From Planococcus citri (Eukaryota; Arthropoda; Insecta; Hemiptera; Pseudococcidae): a stretch of DNA of 64,000 nucleotides. The DNA lies in NCBI RefSeq assembly GCF_950023065.1, contig NC_088679.1:47988001-48052000 (forward strand), written 5' to 3'. Made by a program: the position numbers and the translations under genes. Positions 44,601 to 57,838 of the stretch are shown here, one piece after another (positions within the stretch are counted from its first letter, which is position 1; every line of letters begins with the position of its first letter). The notes below the pieces were generated by a model. It searched no databases. It worked only from the letters and a program-made list of their open reading frames with translations, and had not been told where the DNA came from.

Positions 44601-47600
44601 AATTTGACTTTTGTTTTTACGATAACTTGGGAGTGTTTACTTCAAAATAAGTGAGGCAGAGATATGTCTATTGGTACATACCTACCTAAAGGTACTTAGG
44701 TATTCTTTCGATCGAACTCTTTTAATTTTTCATCAAACATACGACACTATTTATGAAGTTTACTAAGATATGGGTAGATCATAATGAGTACCACCATAAT
44801 TAAAACAATTCTCAAGATGTACACGCACACTCAACAACTCACATTATGCAGATAATTATTTCAATATTTGAATTGTTGATGATAAAAGATGCTTCAGCGG
44901 TAGGTATAGGTAGGTAGGTAGGTACATACTAAAAGCGATACAACGAAAAACGCGAGATAGGTATATGAACATTAAACATCCGTCAGCGCAGCCACATCAT
45001 CAAAAATGAGTGCAATGTAAGTGATGAAATGAGGAACGTGTAACGAACGATGCCTACTAAAATGAGCGAAGTTTCACTTTTCACCAGCGTACCATCAGCG
45101 ATAATAATTTTCCTTATATTTGGTATGTAACTATTTGAAATTCCAATGTGGAATATAAAGTTCCGTATAATCAACATAATTTAATAAAACTTTAACCGAC
45201 GAGCTTACCACACGAAAGTGGAAACATATCCAGATTAACGTATTTTTATCACGTTTTAATGAAGGAGGAAACAATCAAACAGTAACGCCGTACAACACCA
45301 CGCTCCATCTGTATTGTTCAGTTTCTTTAACGTCGTATACACAACCAACCACTACATTTCAATTGAGCAGAAACTTAATTACAAATGGCAGCGAGAAGTG
45401 CGAAGCGAAACACAGTTACTCGAATCTTAAGAAAATGTTTTCATCCAGCTTCAACGTATCGTACCTACTCGTATCTAGGTAAGTGTAGGTGTATTGTACT
45501 CGTATCTACCGAACCAAAGGCCCTTTTAAATACACCGTTGGACATTTGCCTTTAACTCGTATTGTGATCTTGTAAATAATTTATTCGCAGGTTCGGACAT
45601 TTTTTTAGTCGATTTTTTTCTCCATTTGTATCGCCAACGAATTAATTTGTTCGTTGTCACGTTGATTTATTGTTTTGAGTACAGCGTCAATTTGCGAGAT
45701 TTTTTTTCGCAAAGGGGTCTTGGCAGTATACCTATAAACCTCGTACCTATACGTACTTTTAGTCGTTTTTATCGTCGCGTTTAAATCTGACCAAGTCATT
45801 TATCGTCTAGTACCTACGTCATTCATTTTCTTATGTCGAAAATATTATTTGTCGAAAAATTTCATCAAAGATTGAAAACATAGAAAAAGAATTTTGCCGA
45901 AAATAATATTTCTGTCAACATTTTTAAAACCTTAAAGATTGAAGATGTTTTTCTAGTTGTAAATAAGCTCAGGCAGCCAGGCATTCGGAAGTCTCGTATA
46001 GTATCTGATGTGAAAAATTTCCTTCCATATTTGCCTTATTTTTCAACATCGAACGCGCTTTCTTGAATTTTTAAAACATTGTAAAGAAACCGTGTGTACG
46101 GCGAATACACGTTTATGATACTAATGTAGCGTTTTAAGTGGGTTATTCTATAGCAAAGTGTACCAATAGTTTGCAGTGATGAATTGAAAGCATTTCTGCG
46201 AGCTCGCTCGAATTACTCTATACTTTTCTTTGCAGGGGGAAAAAAAGAAAGAAGAAATTTCAACCTTATACTTACACGTTCATTTATATAGTAATTTATC
46301 GTTCGAAATAAAAATTCGAATTTATCGACGTTGAAAAAAAAAAAAAGAAAACATATCTGAATTTCAGTGTTACACGTAATTCAACACTTCATTAGAAGTA
46401 ATCGATTCCATTTACTGTTCGAGCGTGTTTTTCTACAGTTTCTAGAAATTATTTTGAATTCTTTCCAATAAAGGGATTTCAAATCGAATGACCCAATGCA
46501 CGATAACAAAACTTTCGTACCAGAAAAAAAAGAACCAACGCGTGATGGGGTGTACATGCTATTCATTTCGCCATCTCGACGGAATGCCCAATTTTCGCAA
46601 CTGATGGAAATTCTCATTCTAACTGGTGATAAAGATAATACTTCACCCTGGTTGTATTAATGTTTTTATTAGGTATTTTAACCGCAATAAGTAAGAAAAC
46701 TAAATAGGTAGGTAATAGGCGTGTATTTATGCGGATGGTGTGTTGTGATAATGCTTTCGTGTAGGTATACCTATACGTACACGTTCTTGAAGATAATAGC
46801 CCAAAAAGTTACGTACTATTACTTTTATACAAGCTGCAAACGTGCGTAACATGAAGAAATTTTTATATTTCAATTTTGTATGTAGGTATTTCTACTACAA
46901 CGAAAGCAATTTTTCTTAAAATACGTATGATTATTATGTTAAACAGCTCGGCATATCTGATATCCCATCTTCAAAACAGATCTGCATTTGAGCACTGTAA
47001 ATGGGAGGATTGTCCTGCTCCTGGCGCGGAATATATTGCCCTGCATGTGAATTGTTGTAGATACAGCGAAAATAACGGCAGATAATTTTACAACACAACT
47101 TGTCAAAAAAATGTGAAAATACAATTATGAAGAATATTTATGGTGCTCCTGATTAAGGTAGTTGAAGAAAGATAACCTGAACATTAATATGTACGCGAGT
47201 TAAGTTTGATTTCTGAGTTACTATGCATTATATTATGTATTAAGAAAAAATGTATTAATAGACCTTGATCGAAATCAAAATATATACCTATAATTCGCTA
47301 GAGTTTAATCAAAGTACGTAAGTATAAGCTCCGTGTGGCCAGCCCCGACCATGTGGGGGTGGGGGTCGAAAATAGTGCCAATCGTTTGTGCTTCGTTTGT
47401 GCACGTTTGTGCACTAATTACTTTCGTTTGTGCTCACCCCCTTCATGGCGTATTTGAAGGGAGCCTTGGTCGGGGCTGGCCACACGGAGCCCGTAAGTAT
47501 AGGTGTAAGTACATTTTTTTCAAAATGTAGATTTTAAAATCAACCTAAGTTAAATTTTCAATTAAAACGTCAAAAAAACAGGCTTCATTCAATATTTAAT

Positions 47601-50600
47601 CCTTTCTAGCAAAAAATGGCGTAGAATAAGTTGCCTACCCAGTTTGCCGTAAATATGTACAGAGATTATTGGTTTAATCTGTCATCCGTGTTAAGATCGA
47701 TGGAAATTTCGACCCCCATTATCTTTTCGGTTTTGCATTTTTTTTTTTTTTTTACACAGTTCATCCACACAACAAATTAAAAAAATTTAATCGGGCCTCA
47801 ATCCCGTGAGGGGAATAGGAGGATATTGTTCAAGTACATATATCAGCTTCGAATGGAGTGTTCGTGTTCAATTTCCACGGCCAATTTACTTTGAACAAAT
47901 TTCAAAGAATTTCGAGAAGCCAAAACCAGGAATTTTTAAATTAAAAGTTCAACTTTGAAAATTGAATTTGAATTCAGATATTTTTGATTCAAATAATTTT
48001 TTAGATTGATTTGACCATTCAATCACTGAATCAATTAGAATTTTTTATTTCATATTTAGCAATTTTTTATCTCGATGTTCTTCAACTCAATCGATTCCAT
48101 AATGATACTTACTTATTTACTGACTGTTTAGATTTTCTTTAAAGTTTTGAGGATAACAGAATTCAGAATTCGTCTTGAATTTCTTTTTTAGCTGTAGTAT
48201 TATGAGTGTAATTTCTTTGATATGTAGTACGTGACGTATGAAATTAATCAATGCTTTTTCAAATAATAATTTTATTTTCATATGAATAATGGTGTGCTTT
48301 AACATATCCATGATCCTTTTTAAAACATAGCCTCAGCTTTACTCCTTCAAAAAAATTGGGATTGACGTGGATAATGTTTTTTTCGCGGGGGGAGGGGGGT
48401 TATTCAAAATTTCCGTCACGCCGACCTGCGTGACGCTGACTTTTAAAAGTCAGACTTTTGAAAACGAAAGAAATTCGATCGACTTCTAGACGTGTTAATT
48501 TGTCAACTTTTAAGAGCTTGTAAAAAAATTAGGTACCTAAGATTTTCTGACATTTTTTTTTCATTATTTAATTTTTTGACATGAATATTATGTTTTTTGA
48601 GCCAGCTGTCTTTCCCAAATTTGCATGAAGCTAATCCGCATCACGTCACGCTGACATTTTAAAGCTCGAAAAAAAATCAGTTTTTTTCTGACATTATGTT
48701 AGACTTCTATGAAAACTTTTGGGGGAAAAATCTGCTCAACTTTCTGATATTATGTCAGATGGCGAGCGCGGGGGGGAGAGGGAAGAATGAATCTCTAAAA
48801 TTACATGAGGTACCTAAACCTATCAAACAATAGATAGAGAGATATACAGGGTGCGCAGAAATATCGAGTACCTGCTCCAAAGAAATTTTCCAATCATGTG
48901 GTATCATTATCATCGTTCATTGTGGCCAACCAAAACATTTGGTAGGAAATTTTTTTGGGGTCTCGATATTTCTGCGCACCCTGTAGATAGGTAGATAGAA
49001 TAGATAGGCATAAATAAATGTAGACACGGTTGTGACTTTCACAAGTTGGTACATATTTTGCATTTCTACTTTTTTTCTTTTTTTTTTGATCACATACAGT
49101 TTACAACGGTTGAAAATTTCAAAATAAATCTACATATTTTTCAATCGACGACAACGACGTCGAAGAGAAAATTAATGAACAAATATTTGCCGATAAAAAA
49201 GGCAAAAAAGAATAACCGTTTCGCGAACGACATTGCCAAATCTCCTTAGAATAACAAAAGCACATTTTCTACATTTTCAGTTTGAAAGTTTTCCTTTGGA
49301 AAAATATTTTTTACGTAGCATCGTGTTCCGTTGAACATTAAGAATCGGAATAACCCACGTCCGAATTCTATACACTACCTATCGTTTATCGTTATCGACT
49401 ATCGTATTTCATATTGAAAAGTCTAGTACAGGTGCATTAGTTATAAGTTATAAAGGTACCTACCTAAAGTTAAAGAGACATTTGTTTTGGGAATGAAAAA
49501 AAAAATAATTGAGAAGAGTGTAACCTATTGAAATAGTTCTGTCTGTGGAGTCGGTATATACGTAGCAAGCTCTTGCTAAATGAAGGTGGAACTATAGTTA
49601 ATGTAAATGTGAAAACAAGGCTACGTACGTAGTGAATATCGAGTGGTTCCGACCATTTGCGGTGATTTTGTGTGATAACTTTTCTTAAAACATGTTTTTA
49701 TGATCACATACACAGTGTTATTTTTAATTTTAGCAAAGTAAAAGTTTTCAGATTTTCGAGCTTGATAGCTCACGTAAAGAGCAAAGCAGGTTAAGATATG
49801 AGTTTGATTTTTTCAAAAAAGTTTATGGAAAAGCTTCAAAGCACAACTGTTGAAAAAAAAGCGTGCCCTGGTATGGAATTACTTACTAACATTTTATTCA
49901 TTTTTTCGTGATTTGAAATGTCAAAAGTGGGTAAAAAATACTTGTAAGTATAAAAAAGTTTGAGAAAAAAAAACTGGTTATTTAAGAGCGCCACTCATTT
50001 TTAATGTTCCAGATACAATTTCGGGGTGGGGGTGAATCCAGTGGGGGCAGCTGTCTTCTTTATTGTTTGAGAGTGTGCTGGGTATGAAGTGAACCCCGAA
50101 ATATTTGTTTCTGAATTTTTTGCTTATTTTTTTTATGTTTGAGTGAATTCAGGACAAGAAAATTTACTACCTATCTATCCATATTAGGTAGGCAACCCTA
50201 TGTCATTTTTGAATTTCAGCGTTTTTCATTTTTTCAGTAAATTCAAAGAGTTTTATGATAGAAAGTTGAGCATTTAGTATGTTATAATTTCAACTTTTTT
50301 ACTCATCCTAGTGCAAAAACGAAATCGGTATCTCATTTTGAGGCTAAAGGATCCTCATTTTAAAAATCCTACTCCTCATTTGGCGTCGCTCCCCTATCGT
50401 CGGTCTTTTTTCACAGAGGAATAAAAAAATAAAAGAGGTATAAAAGGGATCGAAAGAATAAAAGGAGCGCATTTAAAATGGTGCACGGTTGCCAAAATTT
50501 TTACTTGTTTTTTTTTCTTACAATTTCATAATATTTGATCCGGAAAAAAATAAAAGGAAAATACAAAAGTCCAATACTTGCTACTTGATATCCGCACGAA

Positions 50601-53600
50601 AAAGAAGGCTGATTTAAATATCAATAAAATATTACACGGGAGTATATAAATTTCACTCACCTCGAAAAATGTGAGTGTTTCTTTCCTGTCAAGCACGTTC
50701 GGTTTATAGTAGTGTTAAATTACATTCATAGTGACGAGAATAATTCGGGATAATCGTACTCGTGTAACAATTACATTTCGACGTGGATTGGCGATCATCT
50801 ATTCAGTAAAGAGTCGAAAGGAACCGCAATATGGCCACATTTGAATTAAGAATTCATCAAAGGTTTCTGTTGATAGTTCTACATGTTCTCTTTGTATATA
50901 ATCTCACATTGTTGAAAATGGATTATCGCGCATTCATCGAATGGTTTCGTATTAATTTTATAAGGTAGAATTTTTCTCAACTACCTGTTCAAATTATTAG
51001 ATGCGTATGAGAAAAAATTCAAATATCTATTTTCTGTCCACATGGCAGAAGTAGGTAAAGGTATACATCCTTGATCGAAGCAGTATTTAACCTATCTATT
51101 TTGTAAAAAAAATTGGTAGGTAGGTAAACTATAACATTATTGCAATCTGGGGTTATTCCTGAGTAAGCCAAATATTAATTTCTCTAAAATGCCCCTTGAA
51201 AACAAAAAATTCTCGTAATTTATAATTCATTTTTTTGCTATCAATAACCTCACAGTGGATTTTTTAAATTGATTAATATTTTCATTTTTTTTTTTTTGGT
51301 AACAAGCAGGTATGATAAATAGTACATATCATTTCATATCTAGATAATTTTTTTGTTCTGCTGGAGACAATTTTAGTTATTCTACCAAATGCAGCAGGAA
51401 ATATTATAACTTTGCCATACTGCTGTCAGTGCCTGTCCATTTTTTTTATTTTTACCGAGTGACCAATAAATTTAGCTCCCCTCACTCCCCGTTGGCTACT
51501 CTGATGATAGAATAAAAAAACAAACGAGTTACACACTACAGTAACATGTTACTAACCTACATATTTTTGTGTACCAAATTTCAATGAACAGTGCAAGGGG
51601 CTCAAATTTTATCGATTAACCGGTATAGTATGTGTATGCATTTTTTATTATATTGAATGTGCAACACATTTCTCTATTTGGCCACTGTTTAGAATTGAGG
51701 GTCTGGTTTTAAAAAGTACCAATGTCAGAGCTGAACTTGACATTTTGATAAGAAAAATTATAGCAAATTCAGTAGTAAAAGTTCAGAGCCATGTTTTGAC
51801 AACAATTGTTATTTGAGTAGTACAAAATGTACCCTAAAAGAAAGTAGGTAGTAGGTACCTACTTGAAAATAGGACGAATTTTGATTTTTTTTTTTTACTT
51901 AAGATCCCCTCAATTGATACCTACTTTTCCAAGCCCTTATTTCTCTTCGTATACTCATCTATGTTGAAATGCAAAATCAAGAAATAATATTACCTATTCC
52001 TTAGACTAACGCAATTAAAAACAAATCTCAAACATCACTATCTCGAAAAATATTGTCCCGAACCAAGAATACCTGAATGATATTTCTTTGAATTTCAAAA
52101 TTTCAACAGATACTTCGCCAAATCTACGTACTGTATGTAACATGAATGCCATTTAAAAGTCCTTAACTTGGAAATTTGAGACTAAAGAACTCGTGGGCAG
52201 GTAATCAATTGATTTGTTTGAAAACTAATTCCAAATTGACTCTCCCTTATAGTTTAGAAGACAAGAGGGGTTGATAATCTTGTTCAAGTAATTCAAAAAG
52301 GGCCTGAAGTCTCATCCTCAATAGATGAAGTATATTTAATGGGAGATGAAAGAAAGATACTTATGTTTTACTGGCATTTCAAGATGACCTGATGACCAGT
52401 TGGTTAATGAGAATTTGTTTACATTTTTCCAAAACTCAAGTTGAAAGAAAAAGACTTCGGCTGAGCTGAAATAAGTAGAATTGACCAGTTGTCAAACGTA
52501 TTGACAAAATCTCAAGGTTTTCAACTTTGTTTTGGAACAAAACGAGTTCAAAAGGAATTTTTATTTATTTGAAGAAGGGATCTATTTTCTTCATGAACAG
52601 TTGGAAGAGAACGTCACTCAAAATTCTATCCAAAAATAAATCAGATCTGAAAGCAATAAACTCATTTTTATGAACAGTCTATCCAATCCTGATAGTCCTC
52701 TTTTTCAATGATTGTGATTTGAAAATGTCAACACCTTCCTAAATAATGTGAGCAAATGCTTACAAAGAGATGCACTAAATGCGTGGGAAAGTTTTCAGTT
52801 TTTCCTATCTATTTTGATGATTTTATCTGCCCACCTGTACTTGATACCCAATACCCTTACCCTTAGTTATCTTCTTCATTACTTTCGTGTCGAGCAACGT
52901 GCTGATTCGAAATAAACATCCTTAGATCCTTAACTTGAGTATTTTCATGGCAATGTTTATTCATTTGTGCAGAAATGAATGGGGTGATGTGTAGTTAGCT
53001 ACTTAAGTACTTTTTTTTTTTGGAAATTTGGAAAAAACCTCATTTCAGATAAGACAGAGCTGACGAAGAAACTCCATCCAATATAATAAATACTTATAGA
53101 TCATATTGTATTTGGTCGTCTTTTCGGTCGATGTAAAAGCATTAAAGACGAGTGCAACTATGGATTTGAGTAAATAAAAAATCAACTACAAGTAATATCG
53201 ATAAAATGCAAAAAGCAAATAACGCGAGTGAAAAAAAGTAAACAAAAATCTGGTTATATTTTGGGAAAGCGTTTTGGAAACATTTGGGGAAGAAATATCA
53301 CGTTAGTCGAGTGGCGTTATCAGGGTCGAATTTCATACAACTGAGTCTAATTTAGCAGAGAATTTCAGCACGGTTCGCACTCTGCGCTTAACTCGTATCA
53401 ACATTTTGAAACTATGTACATTATAAAAGCGAACCGTACAAAAATTCGGTATATCTTTAAGCAATAATCTAGGTACATACGTACATATGAAAATTTTTCA
53501 ACGCTATACAGCGAGCAAGCAAGTTGCTGAACGAATTAAACTTATAACACTTCGATATACTTACTACTTCTATAAGCTGAGATAAACGCAGTCCCATTTT

Positions 53601-53762
53601 CACCGTTAAACGATCAGAATTATTACCGACAGGTCTTATAAGACGATTATAGTTGGTAAGTAAATCATCATATAATCGTCTAGCTTCTGGATTGGCTTCT
53701 ATTAAAAGACAACCATTAATCAGCTGTAGTAGCCATAGAACAGCCACACCACTAAAATCCAT
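38700..53762 (-). CDS. Nicotinic acetylcholine receptor alpha subunit, alpha1-like, complete
   Basis: Six coding exons on the minus strand: 53565-53762, 44252-44296, 44053-44162, 43618-43798, 41603-42544, 38700-38894 (stop TAA); 1671 nt, 556 residues, all phases agree. Residues 1-23 are a signal peptide, then NPEARRLYDDLL. The ligand-binding domain includes HVPSEHIWIPDIVLYN and a Cys-loop (CEIDLEYFPFDEQTC). The vicinal cysteines YYSCCEEPY mark an alpha subunit. TM1-TM3 are in exon 5 (RRKTLFYTVNLIIPC, GEKVSLCIS, PPTSLTVPLLGKYLL), followed by a long cytoplasmic loop; TM4 is in exon 6 (DRLFLWIFALACVLGT). The loop start ERPKKENDDDEDRPEEILTG and the tail resemble insect alpha1; alpha2 cannot be excluded. 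It is a pentameric cation channel of neurons and the target of neonicotinoids. An acceptor 12 bases before the ATG suggests an upstream 5' UTR exon. Convergent with CRAL-TRIO, divergent from a second subunit. Confidence 0.95.
43418..43460. repeat. Purine-rich GGAA/GGGA tract
   Basis: GGAAGGAAGGAAGGAA, then GGAGGAAGGGAGGGAGGGGG, in intron 4 of the nAChR gene. Simple low-complexity sequence. Confidence 0.7.
43988..44009. repeat. Homopolymer T(22)
   Basis: 22 uninterrupted T on the plus strand in intron 3 of the nAChR gene, 44 bases from the exon 3 donor. Its length may be unreliable in sequencing. Confidence 0.9.
44297..47326 (-). other. Intron 1 of the nAChR alpha1-like gene, distal part
   Basis: AT-rich intron with several GTAGGTACCTA words (about 44680-44930, 46700-46790). 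No exon or element supported. A dispersed word AGTTTGCCGTAAATATG occurs farther on at 47641. Confidence 0.4.
47327..47491. mobile_element. 165-bp MITE with about 10-bp target duplication
   Basis: Inverted ends CTCCGTGTGGCCAGCCCCGA and TCGGGGCTGGCCACACGGAG are perfect complements over at least 23 bp. The flanks CGTAAGTATA at 47317-47326 and 47492-47501 are an exact 10-bp direct repeat. The interior has four copies of CGTTTGTGC. A 9-11-bp duplication is typical of MULE-type elements; that assignment is tentative. Confidence 0.75.
48845..48986. mobile_element. MITE, copy 2 of the CAGGGTGC family
   Basis: TACAGGGTGCGCAGAAATAT at the left mirrors ATATTTCTGCGCACCCTGTA at the right, about 142 bp. 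It shares ends and the middle words (CAATCATGTG, GTGGCCAACCAAA) with the 228-bp copy at 30305-30532 and appears to be a deleted version. In intron 1 of the nAChR gene. Confidence 0.75.
48987..53564 (-). other. Intron 1 of the nAChR alpha1-like gene, proximal part
   Basis: AT-rich intron. I saw no exons, inverted repeats or RNA genes in it. Confidence 0.35.
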
Positions 53763-56700
53763 CTTTTGGCATCACTGAAAAATTCACGCCGAATTTAAAA
53801 ATCTACTAATTTCAAAACGACTGCTGCGAAAATTTGTAGTAACAAAAAAAAACAACACACGCTTATATAATACCACATTGTTATTTACTTACGTCAGAAT
53901 ATCACGAAGAAATTTTGATCTCATGACGGGGTAACCGACCATACACCTATGTAAGGTGCATTAATTTACGACCACTTAATTCGTTACACTTCCACCTCGA
54001 TTCATCGATTCGAATTCTTTTGAAATTCATCGTAATACCGAATGAATAATAATTTTACGATTTCTAATGACCCCACCCCATCCGTAAAATCCTATCACTA
54101 CGAATGTTTCTTCGCTACTTATGAGCTTTTACTGCTTCCAGCATCCGAGTTTTCGATTCTGCCCATCCCCTTTCGCCGCACCGATACCGCCGCGGTTGTC
54201 GTCTCGCATCCGAGTTATAACGAAATCAAACGAACGCCGAATTTCAGCTGCTAGTTGAGTCGATATTTAATTTTCAAAACTCGCCCCAGTGTCTATTTAT
54301 TTTGCTATTTTTTCTCTTCTTTTTACTTTTATTTTACTACAAAAGTGCTATTATAGAATTCACGTTTATATCGGCATGGCAGCGGATGAAAAAATGTTCA
54401 TGCATATTTTGTCTTTTTTGCAATCACGTGTTGGTATTTGCTTCCAAGTACCTAAAACAGTGAATTGTAGGCGCATAAAAATTGCCATATACGTACTGCA
54501 TGTTGAGAAAAAAAATTATATATATACGATCTTGTTAATAATGTTCATTCGTGGAGCACTAAAAAGAGTATTTATTGCTTCCGTTTGTTCTTTTTTTTCT
54601 TCGTGTTTTTATTTGTATACCTACTTTTATTAGGTAGCCTATTTTTCCATTCAATTTTAAAAATTATTTTATGCGCTAGGGTAGTCGAATTCGAGCCCGT
54701 ATTTTTCAATTTCTTTAAAACATTTTCCACTCGAATTGATACTAATAAAATGAGTCAAAATGCATAGGTCGATATTACCTACCTGCCTATCTGTCTGTTT
54801 ATTCATACCAAATCATAAAATGGTGAATATTGTGGTAAAAATATTACCTGAGCTCCCATTTTCATTCCAAAAAATCAAGTAAGTATATTACACATATAGA
54901 AATTCTTCAAACTTTTAGTGAGGCACTATTTTGTTTTAAGCAGAACTACTGTACGTATATTTTGTACTTCGAATCAGCAAAAAAAAAATTTCAAATAATT
55001 ATTGCATCGTTTATGGTAAAAACAGGCATGCTTTGCGCGAGTATAATAATTATTTTAATTTATTATACCGAGAAAAAAACCCTTACCGAATTAGACTTGA
55101 AAAGTTTAGAGAATTTTCAAAATTACTTGGCTCATAGCACTGCATAATGAAGAAGTATTGCGGATGTGCTTTTTTTTCTCTGTATCTCATTTTCTTTAAT
55201 TGATTATACGCAGATCTACGTAAAAGGCTGAAATTTTTTGCTTTGCGGTTGACGCAGTTGCGAAAGGTAGGTTTAGACTATTCTGTATAGCGAATTCTAA
55301 TTCGAGTTGAATAAAAAAACACGCTGCTCGAGTTACGTGGAATAAAATTTTAAAGACGTTTAAAATATGTCTTGGGTTATTTTTCGAGAGAATATAAATT
55401 CGAGCACGTAGGTCACAGCTCGAATTGGAGATGAGAATTTTACATACTAAGTATATATTTGAGAAAAGAAACCTCGGTGTATAGCGTCAGCACAATTAAA
55501 CTATTGATATTTCTATTTTTGTATGTTTATTTCATCCATGATCACTAAATCAGAGCAGAAACTGGGGGGAGGGGGGTGAGAGGCGGTTCGAGGTACATGA
55601 TACCTATAAAACTACGTACCTCTACCTGTAGTCCTCCTTTCGTAAAAATAAAATCACATTAAAGGCTGTTCACTGAAACAAAATCCTTCTATGAACGTAC
55701 TATATACTTATACTAATTGATTTATCGTCAATTTTCCGACATCTCAATCACTCAGTAATTAGGTAATTATTTTAATCATTTTTTTTTTTTTACTGGACTT
55801 AGAAGGGAGTTGTTGCAACCCAGTCGCATTTTTTTTAGGATTCAGTATCATTTTATTAGTACTTATAATAATAATAAAAAAAAATTTATAAAAACATTAG
55901 GTATTAAAAATTCGGGGCACAAAAAAAACTTCTTTTTGAGACACAAGTTCTTCTAAAACTTTGTGCATGAAAGCCCAAAATGGTTGAAAAACGTAACGTT
56001 AAAGCTGAGAACTTTCAAGTTGAGATTCTATCATCGTGTTTTGAGGCAAACTTGCTTTCTATTCGTACTTAGTGAGTCTCAAAATGCAATGGCAATTGTA
56101 TTAGAAGAAATGATGTTTTCCAGAGTAATAACTGGCCGTTTGTTTTTTTTAAAAAAATTTATTCATAAAACTTTTGCATTATTTTGGAAAATTTAAATCC
56201 TGCAAGATCCTTTATTTTTCCATTCAAGCAGCTGAGCTTTTTTGTGCGCCACTTAATAGCTCATCATGCAGCATACTCGTACCTTATCAGCTAGTCAGTC
56301 ATGCTCGAGTGAAAAATTGAGTGAAATTGATGACTTGAGCGGCCCAGAGGTTCTCTTGTGAGCATTTCTGAAAGAAAATTTGTATAAAATAGATTACAGA
56401 AAGTTATTTTTTTACAATCTAGATCTACCACTGAATTATTTTTCTCTAAAATCGAATTATCTGCACCATATATTAAAACTGTCTGATTTCCACTTAATTT
56501 TAATTAGATCAAAAGGGACCTATAATACACACCCACTATAAAACTTGTGCACCAGTAGATCAACAGTTTGGAGAGGAAGGGGGTAGGTTTCGAAAAAAAT
56601 GATGAGCTTTTATGTTTCCTATTAAACAACAATATTTTACTTTTAAACTTCAAACATTTATTTAGTTTCGAGAATTCTTTCTCGAATAAGAACGTTTTGT

Positions 56701-56929
56701 CGATTTCATCATTTGAGGTACCATCTGCTTTAAGCAAATGCCTTTACAAATACTTGTGATTAGGATTAGGTACATTCGTGTTGAAGATGATGGAAAACCC
56801 CAAGCCAAAAGCTCTCGCCACTCAATCGAACATTACGTACCATACGTACGTTTGTTTTAACGATGGAATAAAAAATGACCACCGAAATTAAGTAGGTAGG
56901 TTATCGTATCCCTAAATTGTTATGGTTGA
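53763..56929. other. Divergent intergenic region between two nAChR genes
   Basis: Starts with the presumed 5' UTR exon border of the minus-strand receptor (acceptor at 53775-53776 on the minus strand). A patch at 53930-54250 is less AT-rich and could hold its promoter. The rest is AT-rich with no supportable gene or repeat. Confidence 0.35.
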
Positions 56930-57817
56930 CCCTAAACGCGACGCGGTTTGTTGCTGCGAGCAAATATCGCGCTGGGAATCCATAGCGTGGATGGCGATGG
57001 CTGGCGCGGAGATGTGACAGTTTCGAGACACGATGCCGATAACAATTCCGGCCTTTGATAATTTTGCGCGCGGCGCGGCAGCAGTTACAATACCTACGTC
57101 GAGAATACGAGTACAGCTACAGCAACGCGAGGAGGGAGGCGAGAGGGGGCCAGGGGTCCGGGAAAAATTTCGAGTGAATTTTCAGATGAGCTAATACCGG
57201 CAATAAATCAGCGCGTGTAACGAGTTAATGTATATATAAAAAAGTCATGTTTATTCAACGTGGCAACGTCGCCTTGCCGATAAAATAAAGCTCAGTAAAT
57301 TCTTCAGGAAACGCATAATCAACGAAACGGACGAAACGTTGCTCTTTTTCTTTTTCTTCTGGAGGAAAATGGAAGATACATTGGAAAAGTGCTAAGAACG
57401 ATGTTTTAGTAGGTACAGCGCGAGGAGTCTGCAGTGCGCGCGCGTACCAGCCTGCAAAATATTTTCACAAGGGATGGGATAAAGCGCGCTACTATTCCGA
57501 TAATACAGCCACCGCCACGGTGCTGTTCGCTCGTTAACTTCCGAAAACGATAGCAGTGACGATACCATCTTTTTTTTTTTCTTTTTCACCTTTTTATTTC
57601 TCTCTTTTTTTTTGGTAGTAGTTGTAGTCGTAGTAGTATAGTAATATTAGTACTAGTAATGATAGGGAAAAGTCGTTAGTAAAAATGCGTGCCTTTTGTA
57701 TAAACGTAAATCGACAATAAGTCAAAATGACTTTCGATCGCGATTGTATTTATGATTAAAAACGTGAGTTTGATCAGCACCGAGTGTATCTACGAGTGAT
57801 AAAAGTAATTTATACAG
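56930..57817 (+). promoter_or_regulatory. CpG-rich promoter and 5' UTR region of the plus-strand nAChR gene
   Basis: Dense CG dinucleotides (TGCGCGCGGCGCGGCAGCAG near 57065, TGCGCGCGCGTACC near 57436) contrast with the AT-rich window. It lies directly upstream of the receptor's first coding exon, and an acceptor-like TATACAG ends at 57817. This is probably the transcription start region; the start site itself cannot be fixed from sequence. Confidence 0.4.
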
Positions 57818-57838
57818 GTGCTATGTTAAGTGCTCCGA

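Noticed and set aside
54289..55147. Several plus-strand ORFs between the nAChR genes (hydrophobic peptides)
   Set aside because: Poly-T and AT-rich DNA gives Phe/Leu/Ile-rich frames by chance; there are no splice borders or recognisable motifs.
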